From the NCBI RefSeq assembly GCF_030490285.1, contig NZ_CP129884.1, positions 2,294,001 to 2,358,000 of the forward strand: a stretch of DNA of 64,000 nucleotides, written 5' to 3'. The stretch is from Methylomonas montana. GTDB taxonomy: Bacteria > Pseudomonadota > Gammaproteobacteria > Methylococcales > Methylomonadaceae. Shown here in pieces: positions 15,904-27,100 of the stretch (position 1 is the first letter of the stretch; every line of letters starts with the position of its first letter). A program made the position numbers and the translations under genes. The notes beneath the pieces are model-generated. The model did not search any database. It saw nothing but the letters and a program-made list of their open reading frames with translations, and was not told the DNA's origin.

Positions 15904-18900
15904 TTAATCCGTGTGTAAACCTGTGGTGCGCTGATCCAGCACCAGATCTACGGTGCCCTCAACATCGCGCAGCGAACTTAGACAGGTAAATAGCTTCCAC
16001 TCTTTATCATCGGCCAACTCCAGCAAGCCAACAGTCGCCCCTCCCTCGGAGCGGTAACAAAGCTGATGATCTTTTTGGTTATGCACTCGACACAGCCATT
16101 CGTCCCGACGCCTATCCAGCATATCCTTGATGCGTTCGGCGACAGCAGGATCATGCGTGGCATTAACCCCTCGCTTGGCCAATACGTCTGCCATCATGCT
16201 CCAGAATGCGTCTGTATCCGCTACTAGGCCAGCCGCGGCGTTCTCGTTCAAATGCTCATCCCATAAGCGCATCAAACCAACCATGACACCCGACAAGCCA
16301 CGATCGAGAGCCCTCGCGGAAAATGGCGTTACGGACAAGGCCTCGACATGCTTGTAAAAGGTTTCATGATAGTGTTCAAAACGTTCGTAATGCGACAGAT
16401 CGCGTGGACGCGCCCAGTTGAATACCGTGCAGACCAAGCCAGGCCCGTCTGAGGAACGCCCCACACGGCTGGTCGCCTGAATATATTCAGAAGTGTTTTT
16501 GGGTTGACCGGCGACCAGCATGAGACCTAATCGGTCAATATCCACACCAACAGAAATCATGTTGGTTGCCAGAATTACATCGTAAGGCATCGAAGAACTA
16601 ACAGGCTGATTAGCTTTACGCTCAGCAGCACGCTGTGCTTCCAATTCCTTATCAAAAACGGCCTCCAGCCTATCCAATATCTTTGGAATGTCCGAGCCGG
16701 ATTTACGCGAAGTTAGCTCTTCCACAGCACCCATTCGTACCCGGCGCTTTGCCAATCCCCGTTGATCGGCATCACGGAGACGAGCGCGAATATCATCTTC
16801 GACCAGACGACGCGTGCCGGCCAATTCGCGAATGGAATTGAAATATCCAGCCAGGGTCATCCATGGATCAGCCAATCGACCGTATTTATCATAAAGCGCT
16901 TGCGCCGCAGCCATATGCGCCACATAGCTACGAATCATGGCCACCGGATAACGCCGACCAAAGGCATTGATCCCTAAATACCGCCGACCAGAATACTCCG
17001 CTCCCGTCGGTCGTTGAATGGCGAAAAAGCTATCCCTAATACTGGTGCCTTGCGGTGGAAACACTTCCAGTTTACGCACAAACAGTTTTTGCACTTGATC
17101 CGGGGCACGGCGGATCGTAGCAGTCGAAGCCACAACCTTAGGCCGTACTTTCTTGCCGTCGACTTGCCAAGAGCACAGCTCATCAACCGCCGATTCGTAG
17201 AGCCCGACCATTGAGCCCAATGGCCCGCTGATCAAATGTAATTCGTCCTGAATAATCAAATCCGGTGGTCGTAATGCCCCATGGGGCCGATTTTTGACTG
17301 ACGGTAAACCATTACGGGAAGGGTGGGATTGCCCATCATCAATTTCCGGCGACAAAAACCCGTGCCGATCGCAAACCTCTGTAACTTTGCCAAACAGCAT
17401 TTGCGTTTCGCCTTTCCAGGGCATTTGCGCAAACTTGTCGACAGTGGCAATCAATAGCGTGGGTGGCCGGCGATAGATTTCTTCATCCACCACCATCACC
17501 GGCAAACCTTCCTTGGGGGCTTTGGCTTCGGAAAACTCGCATCTTCCTAAATTGTCACCGCAATAGGTGACGCAGCGACCAATGTCGCTGGGTGCTTCAT
17601 AGACCCGCAAATGTTTTTCCTTGATCTCACAACCACACCAGGGACAGGATGTAATTTGTTGGGGTGTACCTGAAGCCGATGGTCTGCCACCGACATTGCG
17701 CTGCCGTAATGAATTGGCTGCAGCGGCAAGGGTGTTAGGAGTGGTTTTATTACCTACCCAAAGTCCCAGGCGGAAGGGTGTTTCACCCCATTTACCAATA
17801 TCGGTCCGACGAATCGATTCACAGGCGCACATCAACGCCGCAGCCCGTTGAAACTGTTGTAACGTCAATAAGCGCAGGGTATAGCGCATTAAAACCGCCA
17901 CGCCATGATCGCCGCGTCGACCCTCGATTTCGCCTTGTAGTCGCCTTAATGCCAGGGTATAGGCCGTCAAACCCAAATAAGCTTCGGTTTTACCACCACC
18001 CGTGGCAAACCACAGCAAGTCTGCAACTGCATCGGTTTCATGACTACGATCAGGGTGATGTAAATCGGTTAGACTCGGTAAATTGAGTAATACGAATGCT
18101 AACTGAAACAAACGCCAGCTACGATTCTTCGTAACATCCAACAAAGAAGTGCCATCTTCCAGCTTGATTTCCTTCTTACGCACTTTTCGGGAAAAAGTGG
18201 TGTGAATCCGCTGTTGCCACATCGCCCGATTGGCAAATCGAAAGGCCTCCTCGGCCAGTGGGTTGTTTTCAATCAGCTCGATTCCGGCTTTAATCCGTTG
18301 CAAGGCCCGAGTACAACGCTCCACAGATCGGCGCGCCGTTTCCTCATGACCATCTAGCTTCTCAGACGGCAAGGTCAGTTTGTTAGCTTCTACCTTTATC
18401 CACACCCGGTAGGCCGTCTCGATATGGCGCAAGCTGGCAATCAAGCCTTCTTTGGGTAAATCAGCCAGGGCCTTCATGTCCATAGTTAAGCCAGCGAGAT
18501 TTTCATCGTCCGCGGCAGAACGCGGGGTTTGTTGCGGCACTTCAAAACAGGGTACCCATTCAGTTTCTACCTGGCTCGCTCGTTCTGCCAAAGGCTCAGG
18601 TAACGTGGCATGCACCGAGATGCCGTGGCCGACGGCAAACTCACGTTGATGCCGGTACAGCATTTCCAAGGTTTCCGATTCCTCACGTGTCAAAGGATCC
18701 ATTTTTGACAGATCAAGCTTGGCGTTTTTGCGCTGCACAAAAATTGGCCGACTATCCGCGGCATACACTTTGAGCTTCGGTTGAAATACCCAAACCTCAT
18801 CTTTAGGCTCATTCCTACCCTTACGTTCTTCCTGTTGATTGATCATGAATAACGTAACCACCCAGCCGTCCGCAGTCGAACGGATGCGTCCCTGCAGCAA

Positions 18901-19428
18901 CACCAAGGGGTGATCGGGATGAAGTGCTTGCGGGGCAATATTGCCTTCCTTCAATACTAACGGTAATTCTGGCGCAATCACCGGTTTACGCTTCCAGACA
19001 TTGGCGGGATTGCCGTCTTTGTTCTGTTGATTATCGCTTTTGATCCGCAGGTACTGCCCCCATTCGGCAGCGACCAGAATGTCAGCCGTTTCGGATGCCA
19101 CCACAAAACTTAAACCCATTGAAGACGGAAAATACGTGCTGCCCGCGGGCACGCCGGCATCGGTGTTGCCTTCTTCCCCCTCATCGCCGTCGCCCGTTGC
19201 CAATTCGTCCAATTCGCCGCCGGCAACCTCCTTGTCCTTTGGCGCCAACATGCCGACCAAATAGCGCTGGTAGGCATGGTCTTCGTATTGGTTTAATTCT
19301 TCCTCCGGACCGCCGGCAGGACCGAGAAGATCACGAATAACCATCTGTGTGAGTTCATCGCGAATCGTCGTGGGGGTTGGGTTAGGCAAAGTTGCCAGGG
19401 CGGTTACAGCGGTGCTGTGATCGGTCAT
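15904..19428 (-). CDS. drmA: DISARM helicase DrmA
   Basis: This ~1174-residue superfamily 2 helicase starts at ATG 19428, which has an AGG seven bases upstream; an in-frame TTG at 19443 overlapping the toxin gene is less likely. Walker A WFATGGGKTEA lies near residue 480, a zinc-binding region with CPWCGC near 600, IIQDELHLISG near 730, ASTATIRRA near 780, and the C-terminal helicase motifs LATNMISVGVDIDRLG and ATSRVGRSSDGPG near 960-1000. An acidic stretch near 75-95 is a linker. DrmA is the motor of DISARM and pairs with DrmB. The VapC-like gene ends 11 bp upstream, so transcription is probably continuous from drmD through the toxin pair. Confidence 0.92.
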   Translation of the reverse strand: MTDHSTAVTALATLPNPTPTTIRDELTQMVIRDLLGPAGGPEEELNQYEDHAYQRYLVGMLAPKDKEVAGGELDELATGDGDEGEEGNTDAGVPAGSTYFPSSMGLSFVVASETADILVAAEWGQYLRIKSDNQQNKDGNPANVWKRKPVIAPELPLVLKEGNIAPQALHPDHPLVLLQGRIRSTADGWVVTLFMINQQEERKGRNEPKDEVWVFQPKLKVYAADSRPIFVQRKNAKLDLSKMDPLTREESETLEMLYRHQREFAVGHGISVHATLPEPLAERASQVETEWVPCFEVPQQTPRSAADDENLAGLTMDMKALADLPKEGLIASLRHIETAYRVWIKVEANKLTLPSEKLDGHEETARRSVERCTRALQRIKAGIELIENNPLAEEAFRFANRAMWQQRIHTTFSRKVRKKEIKLEDGTSLLDVTKNRSWRLFQLAFVLLNLPSLTDLHHPDRSHETDAVADLLWFATGGGKTEAYLGLTAYTLALRRLQGEIEGRRGDHGVAVLMRYTLRLLTLQQFQRAAALMCACESIRRTDIGKWGETPFRLGLWVGNKTTPNTLAAAANSLRQRNVGGRPSASGTPQQITSCPWCGCEIKEKHLRVYEAPSDIGRCVTYCGDNLGRCEFSEAKAPKEGLPVMVVDEEIYRRPPTLLIATVDKFAQMPWKGETQMLFGKVTEVCDRHGFLSPEIDDGQSHPSRNGLPSVKNRPHGALRPPDLIIQDELHLISGPLGSMVGLYESAVDELCSWQVDGKKVRPKVVASTATIRRAPDQVQKLFVRKLEVFPPQGTSIRDSFFAIQRPTGAEYSGRRYLGINAFGRRYPVAMIRSYVAHMAAAQALYDKYGRLADPWMTLAGYFNSIRELAGTRRLVEDDIRARLRDADQRGLAKRRVRMGAVEELTSRKSGSDIPKILDRLEAVFDKELEAQRAAERKANQPVSSSMPYDVILATNMISVGVDIDRLGLMLVAGQPKNTSEYIQATSRVGRSSDGPGLVCTVFNWARPRDLSHYERFEHYHETFYKHVEALSVTPFSARALDRGLSGVMVGLMRLWDEHLNENAAAGLVADTDAFWSMMADVLAKRGVNATHDPAVAERIKDMLDRRRDEWLCRVHNQKDHQLCYRSEGGATVGLLELADDKEWKLFTCLSSLRDVEGTVDLVLDQRTTGLHTD

Positions 19429-19439
19429 ACTTGGCCTAT

Positions 19440-19853
19440 TCAATCCGTAAATGGGTTTAACAATTTGACGCCGGAGCGCTGCACATCAGCGACATTGCGT
19501 GTGACCAGCGTTAGGTCGTGTTCCAATGCCGTCGCAGCCAGCAAGGAATCAATTACCGGCAAGGGATCAGGCGCATTAAGTTGGCCCCAGCGATCAGCGA
19601 TAGCAGTCGTCACCGGTAAAATCCGGCCAGCCATGTCGTTTTCTACCTTGGACAACCAGCGATCCAGATTTTCGGCGGCCGCAGGGTCGCGACGACGCAG
19701 GCGTTCAATACCATTACGCACTTCGCCAATGACCAGTACCGACAAATACAGGCTTTTGCCATCGACACTGGCAAACCACTGTTTAACACCTGAATTGGCG
19801 CGATCCTTCTTGCGTAATTCGGACAATACGTTGGTGTCGATCAGGAATCCCAT
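19440..19853 (-). CDS. vapC: VapC-type PIN-domain toxin inside the DISARM operon
   Basis: This 137-residue PIN-domain ribonuclease has the acidic set D6 (LIDTNVLSELRK), E44 (VIGEVRNGIERL) and D102 (VIDSLLAATALEHDL), then TRN near 118-120. It is full length. It overlaps the upstream antitoxin gene by 13 bases, the usual coupling in such modules, and ends just before drmA. PIN toxins cut RNA when their antitoxin is lost. Its place between drmMI and drmA, in the same direction, suggests co-expression with DISARM and perhaps a back-up or addiction function, which is inference. Confidence 0.88.
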   Translation of the reverse strand: MGFLIDTNVLSELRKKDRANSGVKQWFASVDGKSLYLSVLVIGEVRNGIERLRRRDPAAAENLDRWLSKVENDMAGRILPVTTAIADRWGQLNAPDPLPVIDSLLAATALEHDLTLVTRNVADVQRSGVKLLNPFTD

Positions 19854-20080
19854 TCCGGTACCTCTCTGCCTAGGTCTCGGCGACGAGTAAAATCAGCATC
19901 GTCGCCGACATCCGGCATTGCGGCCAGCAGGTTTTTAATGTCCTGTCCCGCGGTATCGATAGCCCTATCATAAATAATCGCGACCCGCACCGGGCCAGCG
20001 GGAATTTCCAGCGGCAGTTGCAAGTGCAGGCAATGATCTAACGGAATTTCGGCAACGGCTTCGTAATATTGGGCGGTCAT
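19841..20080 (-). CDS. Antitoxin partner of the VapC-type toxin
   Basis: This 79-residue protein ends in the acidic, disordered tail typical of antitoxins (DVGDDADFTRRRDLGREVPEWDS). The N-terminal part, with IPLDHCLHLQLPLEIPAGPVRVAIIYD, is like small beta-strand antitoxins found next to PIN toxins rather than classic AbrB- or Phd-type VapB. It overlaps the toxin gene start and lies 24 bp after drmMI. It should neutralise the toxin and may repress the pair. Exact family is unsure; the pairing is clear. Confidence 0.75.
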   Translation of the reverse strand: MTAQYYEAVAEIPLDHCLHLQLPLEIPAGPVRVAIIYDRAIDTAGQDIKNLLAAMPDVGDDADFTRRRDLGREVPEWDS

Positions 20081-20104
20081 AACGGCTCTCCTTCTGAATG
20101 GTGT

Positions 20105-23100
20105 TCAGAAAAGTTGGAATTGTTCGGGTTCATTGGCAGCAGCTGGCTCGGATTTTTTCTTGCGCCCTCGACCAGTGCCGGCAGACTTGGCAGCTTTCTT
20201 GTCGTGCAAGCCGGCAGCGACTTCTTCGGCGTAGCGTTGGTGATTGAGTTCCAACAGGCGGTCAAGCACTTCGCGGCGGGCGGCTTCGCAAATGGTATAA
20301 CGCAGTCCTTGCTTCGTTTCATGAAAGTCGTGCTTGAGATTTAGATTTTGCCAGCCATAGGCATCTGCGACAGCGCTGTCCATTTCCTCATGCAGATGGC
20401 GCAGTTCAATGATTCCTCGCTCATTTTCGTTAGGATTATGGAAGCGATTGTAAATTTTTGTTAGCCCTTCGCATTTGTTTTGCATGTATGCTTGGCGAGT
20501 ACTGTAAAAAACTTCAGCAATACTATTTAACCCTTTAACTTGTTCAGGTAAAGGAAACGTTGCCGCGCAACGCTTTGGGCTATAAACAAGATCACGTTTT
20601 CGTCGTAGTCCCCAACGCCAAGCCCAAACCCCATGAATTTCAGATTGAAGTACCGCTAACAAAGCCCAATTATTAGCAGGAAATATTATTAATTTATGCT
20701 TGAGAATACATCCAGTGGTTGGCACTTTGGTGAATCTTAATATCGTGGAGGTTTCACCACACGCAAACGCATGTTCACTGTGATTTAGTAGAAAGTTGAT
20801 TGCCGCAGCAGGTGCCGAGTGAGTGTAAGTATCAGGTTGATATATCTCAATTGTCCCGTTGCCAGTAAGTTGTCCACCAGCTTTAAGAAATTTATTTAGT
20901 TTTTCAGGTGAGATCGATCGTCGGGCAGTTGAAAGATCAACCAGTTCGTAAAGTTCCTCACCTCCAATAGCAGGAACAAAAAAATCTTTTATTTCAGGTG
21001 CAAGTTGTTCCTCATTTAAATATTTTTGATAGCTTATCTCCCTATTAGCTGGGCACAGCTTTATTCCAAGTGCGGAGGTAATATTGTTAGATACAAGCTC
21101 AAAAGGTATTTCGGAAACAGATCCCCCTGGAGTTAATTCTTCGCTAATTCCTTCAACAAGTTGCTCATCAAGAAAATAAAGGCCATTCCAGTTTTTGCTC
21201 AATGACGTGGTTACGACTTCGAGATTGGCCTCACCGGGCCATTTAAATGGACTTCGAGCGCAGAATATTTTCCATCCACGCTCAATCAAATCTCTTAAGC
21301 CTGATTCTAAAGATTCACCTCTTAAAATTGAAGCTGTAGCAATGAATGAAAAACAGCCATTATCGCGGATCAAATTCGCGGACCTCTTGTAAAAGCCGAT
21401 AACTAGATCTGCTTTACCATGCCATGGAGGAGTGGTTGATTGCAGTAAATTCATATAATCTACGCCATAGGCAGTCGCTGCCAGTGTACCGTAGACAAAC
21501 GGCGGGTTTCCCAAAAATGCATTAAAGCCACCATTTTCGATGATTTCCGGAAAGGCCAGCGCCCAGTGAAAACATTTTCTGCCATTTAATTTTCGCGCGG
21601 CAAAGGCCTGCAATTCAGGCAAGCCTTGACTCCAATAAGCAAACATGTGATCTGCGGAAGCTTCGCGTTCGGCGTCATAAGCCTTGCCTTTCAAACCTTG
21701 TAACTCGACGGCGATCAAAATATCCGCAGCGGCATTGAGTTTAGCTACTGATTCTTCTGCCTCGGCATATAACAAGGCTTTAGCCTGAATCTGTTCGGGC
21801 CTGTCAGATGGCATGGCTTCCAACGCTTCCCGTTTGCTTTTCGCTTCATCAATATGTCGCCACAGATTTAGCGCAGCGAAGGCAACCAGCAGATGACTAT
21901 CTTCCCCTCGCAAAGTGAAGTTTTCCAATTGCTTGAAGTCGGTGATACCTAACAATGCATCACCGCATTTGAAGGCATGATCCAAAAACGTAAACGGGCG
22001 GTGCTTATCGACGGTAATCAACCACATTGACAATTTGGCCATTTCCACGGCCATCGGGTTGATGTCTACACCGTACAGACAACGATCGGCCACTACCCGG
22101 CGGGCGATGGCAACACGCTCTGCTGAATCTTGAGGGATCAAGCGTTCGCTGGGTGCGGCTTTGGAAAACTCGCCTTCCGGACTGGTCAATACTTCGCCGG
22201 GATGGCGTTTTTCCTCGTTCTCCCAGGCTTCCACCAAACGCTCACCCAAATAGCGGCAGACTTGTACCAGAAAAGCCCCGGAACCCATGGCCATATCGCA
22301 GACTTTGAGAGCCAGAATTTGTTTGGGCGATTTGAGTTGCCATTGCTCACGCGGCCAACCTTCGGCGGGACCTTGATACACCAAAGGTTCCAGGGTGTGT
22401 TGAACCACTGGTTCGGTTAGCGTCGGCGGTGTGTAATGCGTGCCGGTGCTACGGCGGGTTGTGCCGGCGGTGACATAGACGCTACCGGGCAAGACTACCA
22501 GTGGTCGTTCAAAGGAATCGTCACGGATGATACCTGCCAAGGGTCGTAAGCGTTCCAGCAAGGTTTGATCCTGTCCGCAGGCGAGCAAAAGTTTGTGTTC
22601 GTCCAGTAAACTGCCTTGTTCCAAGGCTTTACGCAATGCTGATACAGAACGGCCGGTTTCATCTTTGAGAAAGTTGATGAGTTTATCTTGACTGTCCGCC
22701 AGTAAGGCTTCCAACTCGGACAATAGTATTTCAGGCTCTTTTTTTCGGGTGCCGGCAATCCCCAACACTACCTCATGGGCCCGCACTGCGGTGTGGTCGA
22801 GCAAGCCTTCGTAAACATGACCAATTTGTTCCACACCCAAGGCACGAAACGACACGCGGCGGGTCTCTGACATGCCTGCGGGGCCATTTTTAGTACGCAA
22901 TCGTTGCAAAGAGTTGAGCAGATGTAAGACCACGCGGTTATTGACGGCCAAGGGCTCGGCACTGCTGTTACGCCAGTTGCTGCCGATACTGCGGCCTTCC
23001 AGAAACGGGTAGCGGTCAGGATCGAACAGCGAGCCGCCGTAGGCTTGCATCATTAAATCCTGGTGATCGACACCGCCATGTACCGCGCGAAAAGTGGCTA

Positions 23101-24121
23101 ATAAGCGAGTCCAGGCATCGTAGCGTCTTTCCAAGACTTCTTCGCCATAACGGTCGGCTAATTCCTGGAGTTGTTCCTGCAAGGTGGAAACCGCATAGTT
23201 TTCGTCATACAGCGGTTTGCCCAAATGCAGCAGGTCGCGTTCTTCGGCAGAAAACAGGAACACCAAGCGCATCATGATGGTGAGTGCAGCTTCGTACTGG
23301 CTTTTAGCGCTGACGCCTTTTAATAAGACACGGTTGCTTTCCTTGTCCAAGGCATCGAAGGATTGCACCAATACCTCGACCGCTTCCCGGACTTGGTAAC
23401 CCAGTTGATCGGTGACTTCCTGCTGATCTTGTGCGCTTTCTTTGAGCATGGATTGCAGCGTGCTGTCTTCGGCGACGCCAAAGAAGCGACGAATGCTAAG
23501 CAAGGAATGGAAAGCGCGCAAGGTAATGGGTTCGTCTAGCCAAAGGCTGGCATACCACGAGGTATAGCCGGTAATTTCGCCGCGTGGGGCATAGACCAAC
23601 ATCCATTGCTCACCGTTACTGACCAACCCTAATGGCACATCGGCACCATGCAGCAATTCCATCATGCGGGTGGCGGGTGTGGCTTTCCAGAGTTTACCCA
23701 TCACCGGTTTATCCAGTGCCTGTTCGGACGCGTAAGTCATTATCAACATTTGCGCTTGGCCGGGTTTGTCGGAACCCGCCGGGCTTACCAAGGCAAAATC
23801 CGGACGCAGGGTTTCGCCCATTTCCGGCAAACTGGCTTCCAGTCCAGCCGGGAGAGTTTGACCTTCGGCAATCAGATCTTGCGGATACGCCAACAGTTGA
23901 GTCAGGACATGCAGTATCCAGGCGCGCTGTTTGCCGGGGCCATTGGGGTTGTCTTGCCATTCCTCATAGGCAGCGCGTAATACTTTAGCTTGCGCCGGAT
24001 CGCGAGCATCCAAGCCCTGGGGAAAGGTTTTGAGTAATACCGGCAATGAAACAAATGGCCCGGAGACTTCGACCAACGACAGCCAATCGGCATGATGACG
24101 CGAAACGTTGGGCTGGCTCAT
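20105..24121 (-). CDS. drmMI: DISARM adenine methyltransferase DrmMI
   Basis: This 1338-residue N6-adenine DNA methyltransferase is of the large Eco57I-like kind. SAM-binding motif I is KVCDMAMGSGAFLVQ (near 606-620) and the catalytic motif IV is NPPF (872-875). It ends in a basic tail (GRGRKKK). In class 1 DISARM this enzyme marks host DNA so that the DrmABD machinery attacks only unmodified DNA. The ATG overlaps the drmD stop (ATGA). The part just after NPPF to about residue 1227 (20440-21480) is clearly AT-richer than the rest (about 35-38% versus 50% by eye), suggesting replacement of the target-recognition region. The frame is intact. Confidence 0.88.
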   Translation of the reverse strand: MSQPNVSRHHADWLSLVEVSGPFVSLPVLLKTFPQGLDARDPAQAKVLRAAYEEWQDNPNGPGKQRAWILHVLTQLLAYPQDLIAEGQTLPAGLEASLPEMGETLRPDFALVSPAGSDKPGQAQMLIMTYASEQALDKPVMGKLWKATPATRMMELLHGADVPLGLVSNGEQWMLVYAPRGEITGYTSWYASLWLDEPITLRAFHSLLSIRRFFGVAEDSTLQSMLKESAQDQQEVTDQLGYQVREAVEVLVQSFDALDKESNRVLLKGVSAKSQYEAALTIMMRLVFLFSAEERDLLHLGKPLYDENYAVSTLQEQLQELADRYGEEVLERRYDAWTRLLATFRAVHGGVDHQDLMMQAYGGSLFDPDRYPFLEGRSIGSNWRNSSAEPLAVNNRVVLHLLNSLQRLRTKNGPAGMSETRRVSFRALGVEQIGHVYEGLLDHTAVRAHEVVLGIAGTRKKEPEILLSELEALLADSQDKLINFLKDETGRSVSALRKALEQGSLLDEHKLLLACGQDQTLLERLRPLAGIIRDDSFERPLVVLPGSVYVTAGTTRRSTGTHYTPPTLTEPVVQHTLEPLVYQGPAEGWPREQWQLKSPKQILALKVCDMAMGSGAFLVQVCRYLGERLVEAWENEEKRHPGEVLTSPEGEFSKAAPSERLIPQDSAERVAIARRVVADRCLYGVDINPMAVEMAKLSMWLITVDKHRPFTFLDHAFKCGDALLGITDFKQLENFTLRGEDSHLLVAFAALNLWRHIDEAKSKREALEAMPSDRPEQIQAKALLYAEAEESVAKLNAAADILIAVELQGLKGKAYDAEREASADHMFAYWSQGLPELQAFAARKLNGRKCFHWALAFPEIIENGGFNAFLGNPPFVYGTLAATAYGVDYMNLLQSTTPPWHGKADLVIGFYKRSANLIRDNGCFSFIATASILRGESLESGLRDLIERGWKIFCARSPFKWPGEANLEVVTTSLSKNWNGLYFLDEQLVEGISEELTPGGSVSEIPFELVSNNITSALGIKLCPANREISYQKYLNEEQLAPEIKDFFVPAIGGEELYELVDLSTARRSISPEKLNKFLKAGGQLTGNGTIEIYQPDTYTHSAPAAAINFLLNHSEHAFACGETSTILRFTKVPTTGCILKHKLIIFPANNWALLAVLQSEIHGVWAWRWGLRRKRDLVYSPKRCAATFPLPEQVKGLNSIAEVFYSTRQAYMQNKCEGLTKIYNRFHNPNENERGIIELRHLHEEMDSAVADAYGWQNLNLKHDFHETKQGLRYTICEAARREVLDRLLELNHQRYAEEVAAGLHDKKAAKSAGTGRGRKKKSEPAAANEPEQFQLF

Positions 24122-27100
24122 GCTTTACCCCCGGTGATTTCGAGTACGGCTTTACGCGGAATTAGCCAGGTAACAGCGACAGGGAACAGTCGGGCATGGG
24201 GATTAGTAAAGCGCGAGCGGATATGTCGTGATTCGCGTTCAATTTCTTCGGGAATTTCTTCTAGCCGTCTACGCAATGCCGAGAGATCACGTTCGCGCTG
24301 TTGTTTACCAAGATCGTCGCCGAAGAGAAAGAGGTCTAATTGTTCGATTTGGTGGGGGGCTAGTTCGGCTTGGATCGATCTTTGCAATTCGGTCATGATG
24401 GCGGTTAGTTTGCTGACTTCTTTTTCTGCGCGTTCTTCAAGCGTTTTTTCCAGGTTTTTAGTGCGGTCGACGCGTCGCGCTTCCAGGGCTGCCAGTAAGC
24501 TATCAGCATGTTTTGGCCATAGCGCTTGGAAGCGGACTTCTATGGCAGCCGGTACCGGTGTATCGGTAGCGGATTCTAATGCGGCTTTGGTTTCACCGAC
24601 ATTCAAGCGGTTAAAGCGGCCTTCAATTAAGGCGCCGCCGGCGGTGATGATTTCTTCATGCAATCGATGATTATCGCCACCTAAAACGACAATTCGGCCA
24701 TGGGCAATAACCACGGGATGGCTTAATGCAGAATCATCGACGATGCAGGCCGAGACGCGAGATAAATGCTGCGTTTGGGTGTCCAGTGACCAGATTTCCG
24801 CTCGCAATAGTCGCAAGCACATTTGCACCAAACGATGATTGAGGTGAGCCAAAACCACATCGTCACGACCGGTTGCCAAAGCGGCATCAAAAACAATCGG
24901 GCGAATTATTTTGCTGTGCGGATGGGCCAGACCATCGGTACATTGCGCCCAACTATTCGATAGCGCCGGTAAATGAAATACCGGGCAAGTTTTCCGCAGG
25001 CCAGTCGGATCGGGCCAAATGCCGTCTATCTCGACCGGTATCAGTGCAGGCTGGCCGGCGAGCTCCAGGCCAACTCGAACCACGTTTTCGATATGATCGG
25101 GCGTGAGATTGAGGTCGTGCTGGGTTTCGTGTAATTGAGCGGCCAGTTTTTCCAGTTGCTCGCGGAGTTTGCGTTCGAATTTCAGCATGCGGCGCACGGG
25201 CTCTGCTTCTTGCTCGGCGCGGCTGGTATCGAGGCGCTGGCGTTTTCCCAGCATGGCTTCTTCAACTTGCGTGGCGATTACCGGGCCAACTTTGCCGAGG
25301 TCTTCGCGTATGGTTTCCACCTTGAGCGCAGCGCGCATCAAAAACTCTAAATCGGCCTCCAGGTCACCCACTTTGGCGGTTGACTGGGCTTTATCAAAGC
25401 CTTTGCCGACAAAATGATAAATATCCACCTCATCGGCTTTTTGACCGTGGCGATCCACCCGGCCGTTGCGTTGCTCCATGCGATTAGGGTTCCAGGGGAT
25501 TTCAAAATGAATCAGCTTGGAACAATAATTCTGTAAGTTGACACCTTCAGATGCGGCATCAGTCGCCAATAAAATACGTACGGTCGAATCTTTTGGGTGA
25601 GTTTGGAACGCCGCTTTGATGGCTTCGCGATGTTTATTGTCCATGCCGCCATAGATCATCTCCAGGCGTTCATTTTCGGCAAAGCCTTCGCGGGCCAAAA
25701 GGTCATAAAGCCATTTTTGTGTGGCGCGGTATTCGGTAAAGATGATCACACGCTCTTCATTCCATTGCCCACCTGGACGCAAAGTGTTTTTGAGCCACTT
25801 GATCAGGGTCTCGGCTTTACTGTCCGGTCGCAAACTGGTTTTGACAGCATAGTCGCTGAGTTGTCTGAGCAGGCTTTGCTCTTCGCTGGTCAGGGCCGAT
25901 AATGATTGGCTGACGGAGCTGACGACTTCGCCGGTTTCGAGTTCGTATTCATCGTCGTCTGCATAGTCATCGGAAAAGTCGGCAATGTCCCGATTGGCGA
26001 TTGCTTTACCGCTTTGCTTACCGACAGATGCGACGTGTTTTTCGAGCGTGGTGCCGAAAGCAGCTGGCGAGGAGAACAATCGTTTTTTAAGCAGTTTCAA
26101 GACGAATTCGGCAGCCATGCGCTCGCCGTCTGAGCTGGCGTGTTTGAGGCGCAATTCCGAATATTGTTGTAAGGCTTGGTGGGCCAGTCGTTCTTCATTT
26201 GTATATGGCACTTCCAAATGTTTGACGAGTCTTTCGGCAAAACGACGGCTGCCATCCCAGCGCAATTTAAGCTCGGATTTCATACGCCGAACCATCACGG
26301 CGTCTAATTGCGAGCGATCAGGGGTAATGGCGCGGGCAAAGCGCTGGCTATCCAGTAATTCCAATAGCGCGGCAAAGCTTTCGCGATAACCGTTATGCGG
26401 TGTCGCGGAGAGAAACAACTTGTGCTCGAAATGCGGAGTTAGCGAACGAACGGCTAACGTGCGCATCGAGTCTGTGGCGTATTTGCCGCGGCCAGAAGGG
26501 GCAATGTTGTGGGCTTCGTCGACGATGAGTAAATCGTATGCCCGCGGGTAAGTGGGTTGATCGCCTGCGGGCAAGGTTTCCCGAAAAGTTCGTAACGGAC
26601 GCTCACGTTTCAGATAGTCAACGGAAGTGATCAACCGCGGAAAATGTGTCCACGGATTGACATGAATGCCGCGCTTACGGCGCAATTGACTGATAGTATT
26701 GCTATCGATAATGCGGAATTCGAGACCGAATTTATCCCGCATCTCCTCTTTCCACTGCACTTGCAAAGACGAGGGGCAAACGATCAATACAGAACGAACT
26801 CGATGACGCAGAATCATTTCCTGTACGACCAAGCCAGCTTCAATGGTCTTACCGAGACCGACATCATCGGCAATTAACAGATTTACGCGCGGCATGGACA
26901 GTGCCCGAACGACGGGATCGAGCTGGTAGTCGTCTACTTCAATGCCACTGCGAAAAGGTGACTGTAAGGCTTTGTCATCGGCTTGCGAAACGGCACCCCA
27001 GCGAACAGCGTCCAGAAAGGCTTGCAAGCGTTTGGGATGATCAAATGAATCTGGGTTTGGAAGCGTAGATTTTTCGTAAACCGAGGTGCCTGGCTCCAAC

